Origin: Saccharothrix sp. ST-888
GTDB lineage: Bacteria > Actinomycetota > Actinomycetes > Streptomycetales > Streptomycetaceae
Assembly: GCF_000955975.1 (NCBI RefSeq)
Contig: NZ_JYJF01000123.1
Location: 1 to 19,253 of the forward strand
Direction of reading: 5' to 3'
DNA: 19,253 nucleotides
The notes under the pieces are model-generated. The model did not search any database. It was not told where the DNA came from and saw only the letters and a list, made by a program, of their open reading frames with translations. The position numbers were made by a program, and so were the translations under genes. The number at the start of each line of letters is the position of its first letter. The first letter of the stretch is position 1. Of this stretch, positions 8,444 to 16,793 are shown one piece after another.

Positions 8444-11400
8444 TGACCGACACCGACCTGATCGTGCCCGTCGAGCTGCACGCACTGGTGGCCAACCGCG
8501 CGGTCCGCGCCGACAAGGACCGGTTCAAGCGCTGGTCGCCGATGTTCACCATGATGCTCAACGAGGAGTTCAAGACCAGCGGCGAGCCCGAGCCGTACGA
8601 GAACCTGCAGGACTACTGGACCGGCACCGGCTTCGAGGGCGTCCACCTGCAGTGGCAGCTCCCCGAGGCGCTGACCACCGGCCACCTCGACCACGACAGC
8701 GGCGAGAGCACCTTCCCGCTGGTGCCCAACCGCTGGCTGGTGGTCCGCTACGCCACGGTGCGCGGCGCCACCACGGTGGCCGGCTGGGTGGTGCACAGCG
8801 ACTACCTCTCCTCCCAGCGCCCCGACGCCAACCCGATCTGGGACGGCAGCAACTCCTACCTGAACCCGTATGCCGCCACCGCCACCACCGACCGGATCGG
8901 CCGCGCCCACGACCTGGCCACCGGGCCGTGGCACGATCCCCGCGAGGACGACCCCGCGCCCCGGCCGCTCTTCCTGACCGCGATCGGGTCCGGGCTGCCG
9001 GCGTTCGCCGCGTTCGCGCCCTACCACCGCAACGTCTTCCTCTTCCAGGACACCCTGCAGGACCTGCGCGACCGGCAGCACGGCGACAACTACCCGCCGG
9101 ACGCGATGCTCAGCTACGCCGTCATCGGCTGGTACTCCGACGACGACGCCGACATCCTGCGGCAGGCCCCCGAGATCCCCGACCTGCTGCCACCCGGCGC
9201 CGACCCCGGCAACCTGGTCGACGTGCTGGAAGCCCTTGGCTGGGCGGTACCTGACTGTGCGTCAGGCGCGATCAGGCGCACCCGCTACGCCGGCACCGCG
9301 CTGGGCGTCGACTGGCAGCGCGAAGGCCTGGTCCCCGACTCCGACCGGCCCGACGGGACGTCGACCAAGTTCGCCCTCGGCCACAGCACCGCCGACGCCG
9401 GCGCCGCGCTGGTGGCCCAGCAGACCCGGTCGGCCCGCGACGGCGACCTGATCAAGGCGCTGTTCCACGGCGAACTCGGGGCGATGGACAGCGCGGACGG
9501 TCCGATCGACCTGGACGAGGCGATGCGCCGCTCCTGGTTCAGCGGCAGCGAGGGCGGCTCCCTCTGGCGGGTCGTCAACCGGCCAGCCGAGCAGGACACC
9601 GACGAACCGGCCCCCGAACTCCCGCAGCCCGAATGGCTGGACCGACTCAACGACCACCAGGCCGAGTACGACCAGGGCATGGCCGAACTCGCCCGCCTCC
9701 AGTGGCGGTTGTGGTCACTGTGGTGGCTGCGCGAGCTGCCCGAGAAGCGGCGGCCCAAGCCGTTCGAGTTCGACGTGGCAGCATGGAACGGCGAGATCAC
9801 CGCCGTCGGCGAGCAGATCAGCGCCTTGCAGGCGACCCTTGAGGAGCTGCAAACGGCGATCGACGAGTTCGCCGACCGGGAACTGCCCGAGACCCAGGAG
9901 CTCAAGCGCTCCCCGCAGCCATCCTTCTACCGACCGGCCGACCCGGTGATCGTGATGGAGGGCGCCGGCACCACCCAGCCGCTGGGCCGGCCGGACGACC
10001 AGCCGTTGCCCTGCCGACTGCCCTCCGCGCTGCTGACCCGGGTGCGGATCGGCGGCGCGGACGTCACCCCGGCCCCCGACCCGCCGGCCCCCGACCTGAC
10101 CGGCCTGCCCGAGCTGTGCCGCCCGCTGATCGCCGAACTGGCCATGCTGGACCGGGCCGCCCGCACCGGCAGCGCGCTCGAGGACATCGTCGCGCGGCCG
10201 GCGGACCTCACCGACGGCCCGTTCCCCGAGTACACCCGGGTCTGGCGCCAACCCTGGCTGCCGATGTACCTGCAGTGGCGGATCAAGTACTGCGCGACCC
10301 CGTTCCGCAGCGGCGGCACCGGCCAGGGCGGCAGCGACAACTGGACCTTCGACGGCGACGACTACCACTGGAACGGCACCGGCGTGCCCGAGGGCGACGG
10401 CGAGGGCGGCGTGCGCTGGACCAGCTTCGCCGGGCGCTCCTTCCTCACACCCGGCCTGTCCTACGTGCTGCGCGAGCAGGCCAAGCGCAAGCTCGCCGGG
10501 GCGCCGGACGAGCTGCTGGGTCAACTGCGCCTCCTGCAGGACGACTTCGACGAGCTGGACATCCTCTCCCAGACCCTGGACGGCTTCAACGACTGGCTGA
10601 TCCAGCAGAACGGCGCGGCCCAAGTCACCACCGACCAGCGCATCCTGGACCTGGCCGGGCAGAGCAACCACGTGCCCGACGCGGCCGGGGACCGCCGCGA
10701 GCAGCGGTTCCAGCCCGTGCGGGCCGGGCAGTTCTACTTCACCGAGCTGCACGTCATCGACCGCTTCGGCCAGGCCCTGCGGCTGGTCACGGCCCTGGAC
10801 TCGCAGCCTGCCCAGCTCGCCCCGGTCCGTGCGGCCAGCGTCACCCCGGACCCCGAGAAGCCCCTCTTCCCCGGCGCCAAAACGGACCGCTTCATCCAGC
10901 TGCCGCCCCGGCTGCTCCAGGACGCCCGGATCCGCTTCGAGCCCGTGCACCACAGCGACGACCGCCCGCTGGCGGCGGTGAGCAGCGCGCCCGACCCGCT
11001 CGGCGACACGCCGGTGGCCGGCTGGCTGCTGGTCAACCACCTCGACCAGACGCTGCTGGTCTACGCCCCGGACGGCAGCCCGCTGGGTGAGCTGCGGGTG
11101 ATCCGCACGGCAGCGGGGCAGCGGGAGATCGCCTGGAACTCGCTGCCGCACGCCCGCTACGACGAACCCGGGGACTTCGAGGGCGTCTACCCTCATGTGG
11201 CCGGTTTCGCCAGCGAGTTGGTCGGCCGCGACGCCGACACCTTCGGCCTGCTGATGACCACGATCGACCGGGCGCTCAGCCGGATCGCCGACCCCGCGCC
11301 CGAGGAGGACCGCACCCCGGCCCGGCTGATCGGACGGCCGGTCGCCATGATCCGGGCCCGGCTCGGCCTGGAACTGCTGGGCCCGCCGCTGACCGACCCG

Positions 11401-12099
11401 GCCTGGGACGAGGCGCTGCGGCCCAGCGCGCAGGAGTACCCGGACTACCGGTGGCCGGTGCGCCTGGGCGCGTACGAGCGGCTGGCCGACGGGCTGATCG
11501 GCTACTACACCTCCGAGCCCGGCCAGGACACCTCGTACCGGCAACTGCACGTGCCCGTCCAGGGCCGTGACACCGCGGCCTACGCGTCTGCGGCGGCCGA
11601 CGACGGCCCGTACTTCTCGCTGATCGGCACCGGCGCCGGGATCGCGATGCCCGCCCGTTCCGTCGACCGCTCCCTCTCCCGGTACCTGACGCTGCTCGCC
11701 TGCCCGCACACGGCCGTGCACGCCACCACCGACCTCCTCCCCGTCACCTCGCTCGCCGTGGACGCCGACCTCACCCACCGGGCGCTGGCCGCGATCCGCG
11801 CCTCGTTCCGCCTCAACCCGCTGCTGGCGCCGGTCCGTTCGGAGGAGCCGACGCGAGGTTCGGCCCGCTCCGAGCCGGAGCCTGCGAACAGCGGCATCTT
11901 CATGCCGCGACCCAGCGCCCTGCACGGCGCCTGGAGTTGGGCCGAGCCGCTGGTCTCGGGGGACGGGCCGCCACTCTGGACCGACCTGCCGATCCTGCCC
12001 GCCGACGACCTGTCACACCCCGACGACCCGGTCCCGGCCGCCCGCGCCGGCTACCTGCAACTGCACCCGCGCGCGGATGGCCAAGGAGAGACCCGATGA
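8443..12099 (+). CDS. 1218-residue protein of unknown function
   Basis: This is the third gene of the operon. Its ATG overlaps the previous stop (TGATG), with GGGGAAG about 7 nt upstream. The N-terminal third has motifs such as GVHLQWQLPEALTTG and FPLVPNRWLVVRY. Residues about 397-486 are charged and helical, and probably form a coiled coil. Next come FYRPADPVIVMEGAG (about 491-505), QPWLPMYLQWRIKY (about 600-614) and WTFDGDDYHW (about 632-641). The spacing and Trp/Tyr richness suggest large beta domains. The same motif order is familiar from uncharacterised large bacterial proteins, but I cannot name a family. There is no signal peptide, transmembrane segment or catalytic motif I can identify. 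Its size and its place between the CBM-tailed protein and the fibre-like gene suggest a scaffold or shaft role; that is inference only. Confidence 0.85.
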   Translation: MTDTDLIVPVELHALVANRAVRADKDRFKRWSPMFTMMLNEEFKTSGEPEPYENLQDYWTGTGFEGVHLQWQLPEALTTGHLDHDSGESTFPLVPNRWLVVRYATVRGATTVAGWVVHSDYLSSQRPDANPIWDGSNSYLNPYAATATTDRIGRAHDLATGPWHDPREDDPAPRPLFLTAIGSGLPAFAAFAPYHRNVFLFQDTLQDLRDRQHGDNYPPDAMLSYAVIGWYSDDDADILRQAPEIPDLLPPGADPGNLVDVLEALGWAVPDCASGAIRRTRYAGTALGVDWQREGLVPDSDRPDGTSTKFALGHSTADAGAALVAQQTRSARDGDLIKALFHGELGAMDSADGPIDLDEAMRRSWFSGSEGGSLWRVVNRPAEQDTDEPAPELPQPEWLDRLNDHQAEYDQGMAELARLQWRLWSLWWLRELPEKRRPKPFEFDVAAWNGEITAVGEQISALQATLEELQTAIDEFADRELPETQELKRSPQPSFYRPADPVIVMEGAGTTQPLGRPDDQPLPCRLPSALLTRVRIGGADVTPAPDPPAPDLTGLPELCRPLIAELAMLDRAARTGSALEDIVARPADLTDGPFPEYTRVWRQPWLPMYLQWRIKYCATPFRSGGTGQGGSDNWTFDGDDYHWNGTGVPEGDGEGGVRWTSFAGRSFLTPGLSYVLREQAKRKLAGAPDELLGQLRLLQDDFDELDILSQTLDGFNDWLIQQNGAAQVTTDQRILDLAGQSNHVPDAAGDRREQRFQPVRAGQFYFTELHVIDRFGQALRLVTALDSQPAQLAPVRAASVTPDPEKPLFPGAKTDRFIQLPPRLLQDARIRFEPVHHSDDRPLAAVSSAPDPLGDTPVAGWLLVNHLDQTLLVYAPDGSPLGELRVIRTAAGQREIAWNSLPHARYDEPGDFEGVYPHVAGFASELVGRDADTFGLLMTTIDRALSRIADPAPEEDRTPARLIGRPVAMIRARLGLELLGPPLTDPAWDEALRPSAQEYPDYRWPVRLGAYERLADGLIGYYTSEPGQDTSYRQLHVPVQGRDTAAYASAAADDGPYFSLIGTGAGIAMPARSVDRSLSRYLTLLACPHTAVHATTDLLPVTSLAVDADLTHRALAAIRASFRLNPLLAPVRSEEPTRGSARSEPEPANSGIFMPRPSALHGAWSWAEPLVSGDGPPLWTDLPILPADDLSHPDDPVPAARAGYLQLHPRADGQGETR

Positions 12100-12590
12100 C
12101 CCTGCTGCTCCCCTACCGGGTGGACATCACCCCCGGACCGGCCACCGCCGATGACGCCCCGCCGCGTTACCACCAACTCCGTTTGACGGTGGGCGAGGAG
12201 GGCCAGGGCCGCGCCGAGCAGCCGGTGCGCTGCACCCGGATCGCGGTGCGCGTGCCGGCCCCGACCAGCGACCCGCGCCTCGCGCGCCAGCCGCTGGCCT
12301 TCTCCACCACGGTCCCGTCGGTGCGCAGCAGCGCGCAGGGCCAGGAGTGGTGGATCGTGCCCGACACCACCGACCCGGCCGCCACCGTGTTCGCCTGCGT
12401 GCCGGACCAGCCCGCCCGGTTCGACGGCACCTGGACCATCTCGTTCCTGATCGAACTGGACCCCGGCTTCGAGACCACCGACGTCGAGATCACCGAGGAG
12501 ACCGCCGCCGACAACGGCCCGGTCAGCAACCGCAGCAGCCGGGTAGCAGCCACCGTGCTCGCCGCCGGCGCATGGGAAGGACAGGAGTGA
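12096..12590 (+). CDS. Small beta-rich operon protein, paralogous to the start of the next gene
   Basis: This 164-residue protein has an ATG that overlaps the previous stop (ATGA) and a strong AAGGAGAG site 5 nt upstream, so the start is secure. Residues 84-93 read WWIVPDTTDP, followed by VFACVP, FDGTW and an acidic DVEITEET strand. The same series occurs in the N-terminal 170 residues of the fifth protein (WWIDRDTTDP, VFSFVP, FDGSW, DLDIEEMT), with an offset of only five residues. The two are therefore duplicates of one beta-sandwich module. A stand-alone copy next to a fused copy suggests a subunit that packs beside, or caps, the fibre-like protein. No known family is recognised and no export signal is seen. 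Confidence 0.85.
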   Translation: MTLLLPYRVDITPGPATADDAPPRYHQLRLTVGEEGQGRAEQPVRCTRIAVRVPAPTSDPRLARQPLAFSTTVPSVRSSAQGQEWWIVPDTTDPAATVFACVPDQPARFDGTWTISFLIELDPGFETTDVEITEETAADNGPVSNRSSRVAATVLAAGAWEGQE

Positions 12591-12595
12591 CCGCC

Positions 12596-14473
12596 ATGGA
12601 ACCCACCGCGGATACGAATCTGGTCAAGCCGGCACGGGGGACGGTGCCGAGCCCGTTGCGGGTGAGCACGATGGACGAGCTGGAGTACGGGACGGTGGTG
12701 CTGCGCTTCGGCCGTGACCTGCCGTCCGGAACGTCCAAGGTGTACTGCAAGGGGATCACGCTCACGGTGCCGACGGGGGGCTCGGGTGCGGACCTGACGA
12801 TCGAGCCGTCGTTGATCAACACGGCGGTGAGCAAGGTGGAGGGTGAGGCACAGGGAACGCAGTGGTGGATCGACCGGGACACGACGGATCCGAACAAGGC
12901 GGTCTTCTCGTTCGTGCCGGAGACCACGGCGGTGTTCGACGGGAGTTGGGCGGTCAGTTTCACACTGTCGGGGATCGAGGTGAATTCGTCGATCGGCCCG
13001 GTGGACCTCGACATCGAGGAGATGACGTCCACGACGGGGGCGGAGGGCAGTTACCAGAAGCGCACCGGGCAGGTGAAGGTGAAGAAGGGGAATGACGAGT
13101 TCTTCTTCCACAGCCTGCGCCCCGAGACGGTTGTCATCAACCGGGGCACGCGCGTGAAGCTGCTCTGGAAGGCACCTGCCGACCCCCGCATCACGTACAC
13201 GATGTACTACCGGAAGGCGGACGGGACTCAGACGCTCGACAATGTCCAGGCCAACTTCACGAACCAGTCCTGGACGTCGCTGGCGTTGGACAACAACGCC
13301 AACTTCACGCTCAAGGCGACCGTTGACGGGAAGGACTACTTCCTGACCACCTACCTGACCGTCAACACCCCCAACGTCGTGGTCAACACGCTGACCGCCA
13401 CTAGCCACGTCACCGTGGAGGCGGCCGGGACGCTCACGACATACGGACCCCTCGACGCCAACGGCGACGTCACGATCAAGGCGGACAAGACCCTCACCGT
13501 CGGTGGGGCAATCGCCGCCAACGGGGGAATCAGTGCCACCGCGGTCACCGCCGACGGCGCCCTCACGGCCAATGGTGACGTGACTGTCGCCGCGGGAAAG
13601 GCCCTCATCGTGAAGACCATCAAGTCGCCCGAAAATCACGCGCTCACCATCGAGAACATGCCGACGGCAAATCCCGCGAACAAGGTGAAGATCAATTTCG
13701 ACAATGGTGTTCTCGCTGTCACGGGAAATGAGACCTACAGTGGTGCCATCAGTACCATTAGTATTTCGGCTAGTGAAATCACCGGACGCGGGCCCTATGC
13801 CGAGCTCAGTCTTAAAGGAATTGCCAGAATTGGTGACCTGCGGGGTCTGGGGGATAATGCAGCGCCCGTGGTAGTCAACTCTCCGATCACCGCCACCAAG
13901 ACCTTGACCGCTAGCGGTGGAATCTCCGCCACCACTCTCACTGCGAGTGGCCAGATCGCCGCTAATGGGAGCGTTGTCGTCAACGGCCCCGCAGATGGAG
14001 GGGTAGCCAACAGCTACCTGTGGATCAAGAATGGAGCCCGCCTCGACACCGAAGCCGGCTCTGCCCTCAACGTCTACGGTGCTCTGGGCATCCTCCACAG
14101 TACCTCGAGCATCTCCGGGCGCTTCAAACCACCCACCGACGGACTGGTCATCGGATTCGGCAATGGCAGCCCAGTTCACGTCAAGGGCGGAGGACTGACG
14201 GCACCGACCACAATGTCACGAGACACAAAAGACTCGATCGTGGTTCCGGTGCGACGGGGAAATGATGTATGGCTCGAAGGAAGTGGCGGAGGCTGGCGCT
14301 GGATCCCGTTCGGCGGGCGAGGTCCCGCTGTAGCCGGCGTCCAGTCCAAGGAGGGAGCAGAGCCGACCGAACTTGGAGAGGTCACCACCGGGAGCGCATC
14401 GGGTGGCGCTGGCCTGGGCGAGGGGCACGTCGACCGCCCCCCAGTCCCACCGGCCGGTGCCGATCAGGACTGA
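12596..14473 (+). CDS. Fibre-like protein: paralogous N-terminal module plus repetitive tail
   Basis: This 625-residue protein is the last gene of the operon. ATG 12596 lies 8 nt after an ACAGGAG site; a GTG at 12587 overlapping the previous stop is possible. Residues 1-170 are the module shared with the upstream 164-residue protein. Residues about 170-255 form a second small beta domain. From about 257 the chain becomes a low-complexity array rich in Ala, Asn, Gly, Thr and Val. ANGDVTIKADKTLTV recurs 37 residues later as ANGDVTVAAGKALIV, and a weaker unit lies at about 439-463. This resembles phage tail-fibre shafts. Residues about 342-425 are encoded by DNA of clearly lower GC with codons such as AGA, ATT and AGT. 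The C-terminus is Gly/Pro-rich. A role as a receptor-binding or adhesive tip is inference. Confidence 0.82.
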   Translation: MEPTADTNLVKPARGTVPSPLRVSTMDELEYGTVVLRFGRDLPSGTSKVYCKGITLTVPTGGSGADLTIEPSLINTAVSKVEGEAQGTQWWIDRDTTDPNKAVFSFVPETTAVFDGSWAVSFTLSGIEVNSSIGPVDLDIEEMTSTTGAEGSYQKRTGQVKVKKGNDEFFFHSLRPETVVINRGTRVKLLWKAPADPRITYTMYYRKADGTQTLDNVQANFTNQSWTSLALDNNANFTLKATVDGKDYFLTTYLTVNTPNVVVNTLTATSHVTVEAAGTLTTYGPLDANGDVTIKADKTLTVGGAIAANGGISATAVTADGALTANGDVTVAAGKALIVKTIKSPENHALTIENMPTANPANKVKINFDNGVLAVTGNETYSGAISTISISASEITGRGPYAELSLKGIARIGDLRGLGDNAAPVVVNSPITATKTLTASGGISATTLTASGQIAANGSVVVNGPADGGVANSYLWIKNGARLDTEAGSALNVYGALGILHSTSSISGRFKPPTDGLVIGFGNGSPVHVKGGGLTAPTTMSRDTKDSIVVPVRRGNDVWLEGSGGGWRWIPFGGRGPAVAGVQSKEGAEPTELGEVTTGSASGGAGLGEGHVDRPPVPPAGADQD

Positions 14474-14592
14474 ACCGTTTCGGCGGCGCCCACCCGACCG
14501 GCCCGCTCAGGAGTCGGACCATCGCTCGAGCCAACTGCTCTTCCAGGCACCCTGAACTGCATGGATGACATTCTCGGCAGGCGCAGTGTGCC

Positions 14593-14610
14593 GGGCCGTC
14601 GGGGCGGCCC
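14593..14610. terminator. Possible hairpin between convergent genes
   Basis: GGGCCG (14593-14598) and CGGCCC (14605-14610) form a perfect 6-bp stem with a 6-nt loop in the 227-bp gap between two convergent genes. A second short hairpin, GCCAC-CGG-GTGGC, lies at 14681-14693. Neither has a T-run, so termination is plausible only by analogy with other actinomycete stem-loops. Confidence 0.3.
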
Positions 14611-14700
14611 CAGAGCTGTTCGTTGCAGGGTGGACAGAGTTGGCCCTGGTGCATGGCTGGTCCGGGTCCGAGCGCTCTCGGCCACCGGGTGGCTGCGGTG

Positions 14701-15849
14701 TCAGATGAGCCGGTCCCGCTTGTCTGCGGCGATGGCGCGGACGAGTGCGGCGAACTGTGCGCGGCTGTGGTGGTGGTGCCGTTGGGCCGTCTCGTCGTCC
14801 GATTCTTCCTCGTCGTCGTCCTGATCCTCGTCCTCGGCGTATTCCTCGTGGAGGAGCCAGCAGCCGTTGATGCCGGTGAGGAGGTCTTCGAGGAGGTCGC
14901 GGGCGGGCCGGCGCGGGTCCAGCGGGGTGAGGCGGATGCCGGTGAGCACGTCGTCCGCCTCCTCGGAATCGTCGTCGGCGTACTCGGTGATCACCTCCTC
15001 GGCCTCGTCGAGTTGCTCGCGGAGAGCGGCCGGGTCGGGCAGCACGCCGTCCGCGATCCGCATGGCGTGGCGCACCAGCCTCGTGACCGCGTCGTAGGGG
15101 GAGACACCGTCGTCGAGGAGTTCCAGAACGAGGGTGGGTGTCGCGTGGGGGAGTGCCTCGATGTTGTCCGCCTCCCGGATCACCTCGGTGGGTGCGTACC
15201 CGGACGCCTCGGAGACGGCCTCGGCGGCGGCGTACAGCCAGTGGGCGGCTGCCACGGCTGCGGCGGTGGGGTCGATGTCGGAGTAGAGCGCGGCCGGCCC
15301 GAACGGGTCCTCCTGCAGGAGCCGGTCGGCGGCGGCGACCTGGACGGGGGAGGCGCCTTCGCGGCTGAGCAGCACGGCCTGCCGGGCCCGTCCGGTGAGG
15401 TCGCCGAGTTCGGCACTCCCGACGGCGGCGAGCTCCGCCTGGGTCTCGGCGTGGACCGCCTCGGTCAGCTCCGGGATATCCAGGGCGAGCAGGGCGCGGC
15501 CGACTCGGTTCGCGCTCTCCAGCACCGGGCTGTACTCGACCGTCATCGCGCCGCCATGGGGGAGATTTGGCGAGGCCACGGCATCGGCGACGTCCTCGAA
15601 TGCTTCGCGTTCCTGCTCCCTGCGCCAGCCCTCGCTGTTGACCTGCAACGAGTCGGCGGCGCTGGCTGGGTGGGTGTAGGTGCGCCAGGCTGCGGTCGAC
15701 AGTTGGGTGAGCGCGCTGGCCAGGCGCGACAGTGCGGCGAGGTCCGCGCCGGCTGTGACGGCGGCGACCCGGGTGGCCAACTCGCCCTGCCCGGTGCCCC
15801 AGGTGGCGATGAGTTCGTGCCGATCAGGATCGACGCAGTACCGGGTCAT
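14701..15849 (-). CDS. Unrecognised helical protein with acidic segment and His cluster
   Basis: This 382-residue protein is unrecognised. The start at 15849 (MTRYC) is chosen because GGAGGTGG lies about 6 nt upstream; the in-frame ATG at 15879 has no site. The chain looks mostly alpha-helical and Ala/Leu/Glu-rich, with no signal peptide or membrane helix. Residues about 335-357 are almost entirely Asp and Glu and are followed by HHHH (358-361) and a basic C-terminus ending DKRDRLI. That acidic-plus-His tail could bind metal or a basic partner. The gene stands alone, convergent with the fibre operon, with about 420 bp of non-coding DNA upstream. A GTCATGAC palindrome covers its start codon and another lies 53 bp upstream. 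Confidence 0.8.
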   Translation of the reverse strand: MTRYCVDPDRHELIATWGTGQGELATRVAAVTAGADLAALSRLASALTQLSTAAWRTYTHPASAADSLQVNSEGWRREQEREAFEDVADAVASPNLPHGGAMTVEYSPVLESANRVGRALLALDIPELTEAVHAETQAELAAVGSAELGDLTGRARQAVLLSREGASPVQVAAADRLLQEDPFGPAALYSDIDPTAAAVAAAHWLYAAAEAVSEASGYAPTEVIREADNIEALPHATPTLVLELLDDGVSPYDAVTRLVRHAMRIADGVLPDPAALREQLDEAEEVITEYADDDSEEADDVLTGIRLTPLDPRRPARDLLEDLLTGINGCWLLHEEYAEDEDQDDDEEESDDETAQRHHHHSRAQFAALVRAIAADKRDRLI

Positions 15850-16267
15850 GACGGACCACCTCCAGCTCGGCTCCGTCATACCACCGATCACTGGACCGTC
15901 ATGACGCGAAGGAAGGTCTCTCACCCGATAAGGCTCCTGGAGCGGCCCCTGTCGTCGGCGCACGGGTGAGATACACCAGCCTCGGTTCAGCTTTGGGTGG
16001 GCGATGCTCCGCGTTGGGCTTGTGTCGGCCGCGATCGACCTTCGGGGCGAGAAGTCGGCGGGTCTGGCCACATGGTGGCGAAATATCGCTTTACGGAACT
16101 AGTTGATCACGAAGTGTGATCCGATCGGGTCCTGTCGCATGACGATGGTCGATGTCTGCTGGGTGCGTAGGCTGATCCGTCGGGCCTGGACGACTCACCG
16201 CTGGGACGGGCGCCCGAATCGCCGCCCATGAGAACACATGCCTACCCGTGGGACCTCTTGCGGTGTC
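15850..16267. other. Intergenic region with inverted repeats
   Basis: No gene is seen here. It should carry the promoter of the 382-residue protein gene (minus strand) and the 3' end of the regulator transcript. GTCATGAC occurs at 15898-15905 and matches the copy over the start codon at 15845-15852. A perfect inverted repeat GATCAC-GAAGT-GTGATC lies at 16105-16121, next to an AT-richer patch (16079-16104). Either could be an operator. No firm -10/-35 pair was found. Confidence 0.4.
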
Positions 16268-16777
16268 TCAGCTTCGATGCTCGGCGGGAGCTTGAGGGCG
16301 ACCACCCGGTTGGAGGTTGGTGCCGCTGGAGGTGTCCGGCGGCGCATCGCCCAGGGCGTTGTTGAGCGCTTTCAGCGCGGCGATCACCGCGTCGACCTCT
16401 GTGTCGGTGAGTGCGGGGAGCATCTGTCGCAGAGTCGGCTCGGCATCCCGGTTTCTGGCTTCCCGGGCCTGGATGCGGGCGTGGTCGGCGATCGTGGCGA
16501 CGGTCCGGCGCCGGTCGGCCGGGTCGGCTCCCAGTTCGACCAGGCCCCGCTTGTGCAGTGACGCGACCACGGTGGATACCCGGCTCTGGGCGAAGCCGGT
16601 CCGCTGGGCGATGACCCCCACCGACTGCGGGCCGGCGTCGTAGAGGCACTCCAGCACCAGCAACTCGGTCGGTCCCAGGTCGGAGGCGTCCTTCATTGCC
16701 GAGATCGCGGCAGCGGTGAGCCGCCTGCCGAGATGGTGCAGGTCGGCAAGGTCCAGGGAACTCTTCGGCGATGTCAC
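16268..16777 (-). CDS. MarR-family transcriptional regulator
   Basis: This gene encodes about 169 residues. The GTG at 16777 is preferred, 6 nt after GGAGG; an ATG at 16783 sits almost on top of the same site and is the alternative. The centre holds a winged helix: GPTELLVLECLYDAGP, then a recognition helix around QSRVSTVVASLHKRGLVE, then the typical wing DPADRRRT. N- and C-terminal helices flank it, as in MarR dimers. MarR proteins usually repress a divergent neighbour and themselves and are released by small ligands. Here the divergent neighbour is a membrane protein gene, and the gap contains five matching palindromes. The most likely role is therefore control of that transporter-like gene and the pentapeptide gene behind it. 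The length is slightly long because of a Pro/Gly-rich C-terminal tail. Confidence 0.92.
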   Translation of the reverse strand: MTSPKSSLDLADLHHLGRRLTAAAISAMKDASDLGPTELLVLECLYDAGPQSVGVIAQRTGFAQSRVSTVVASLHKRGLVELGADPADRRRTVATIADHARIQAREARNRDAEPTLRQMLPALTDTEVDAVIAALKALNNALGDAPPDTSSGTNLQPGGRPQAPAEHRS

Positions 16778-16793
16778 GTACATCCTCCTCCTC

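Noticed and set aside
14623..15969. Plus-strand 448-codon frame opposite the orphan gene
   Set aside because: Shadow of the minus-strand gene, which has a strong GGAGGTGG start and normal composition.
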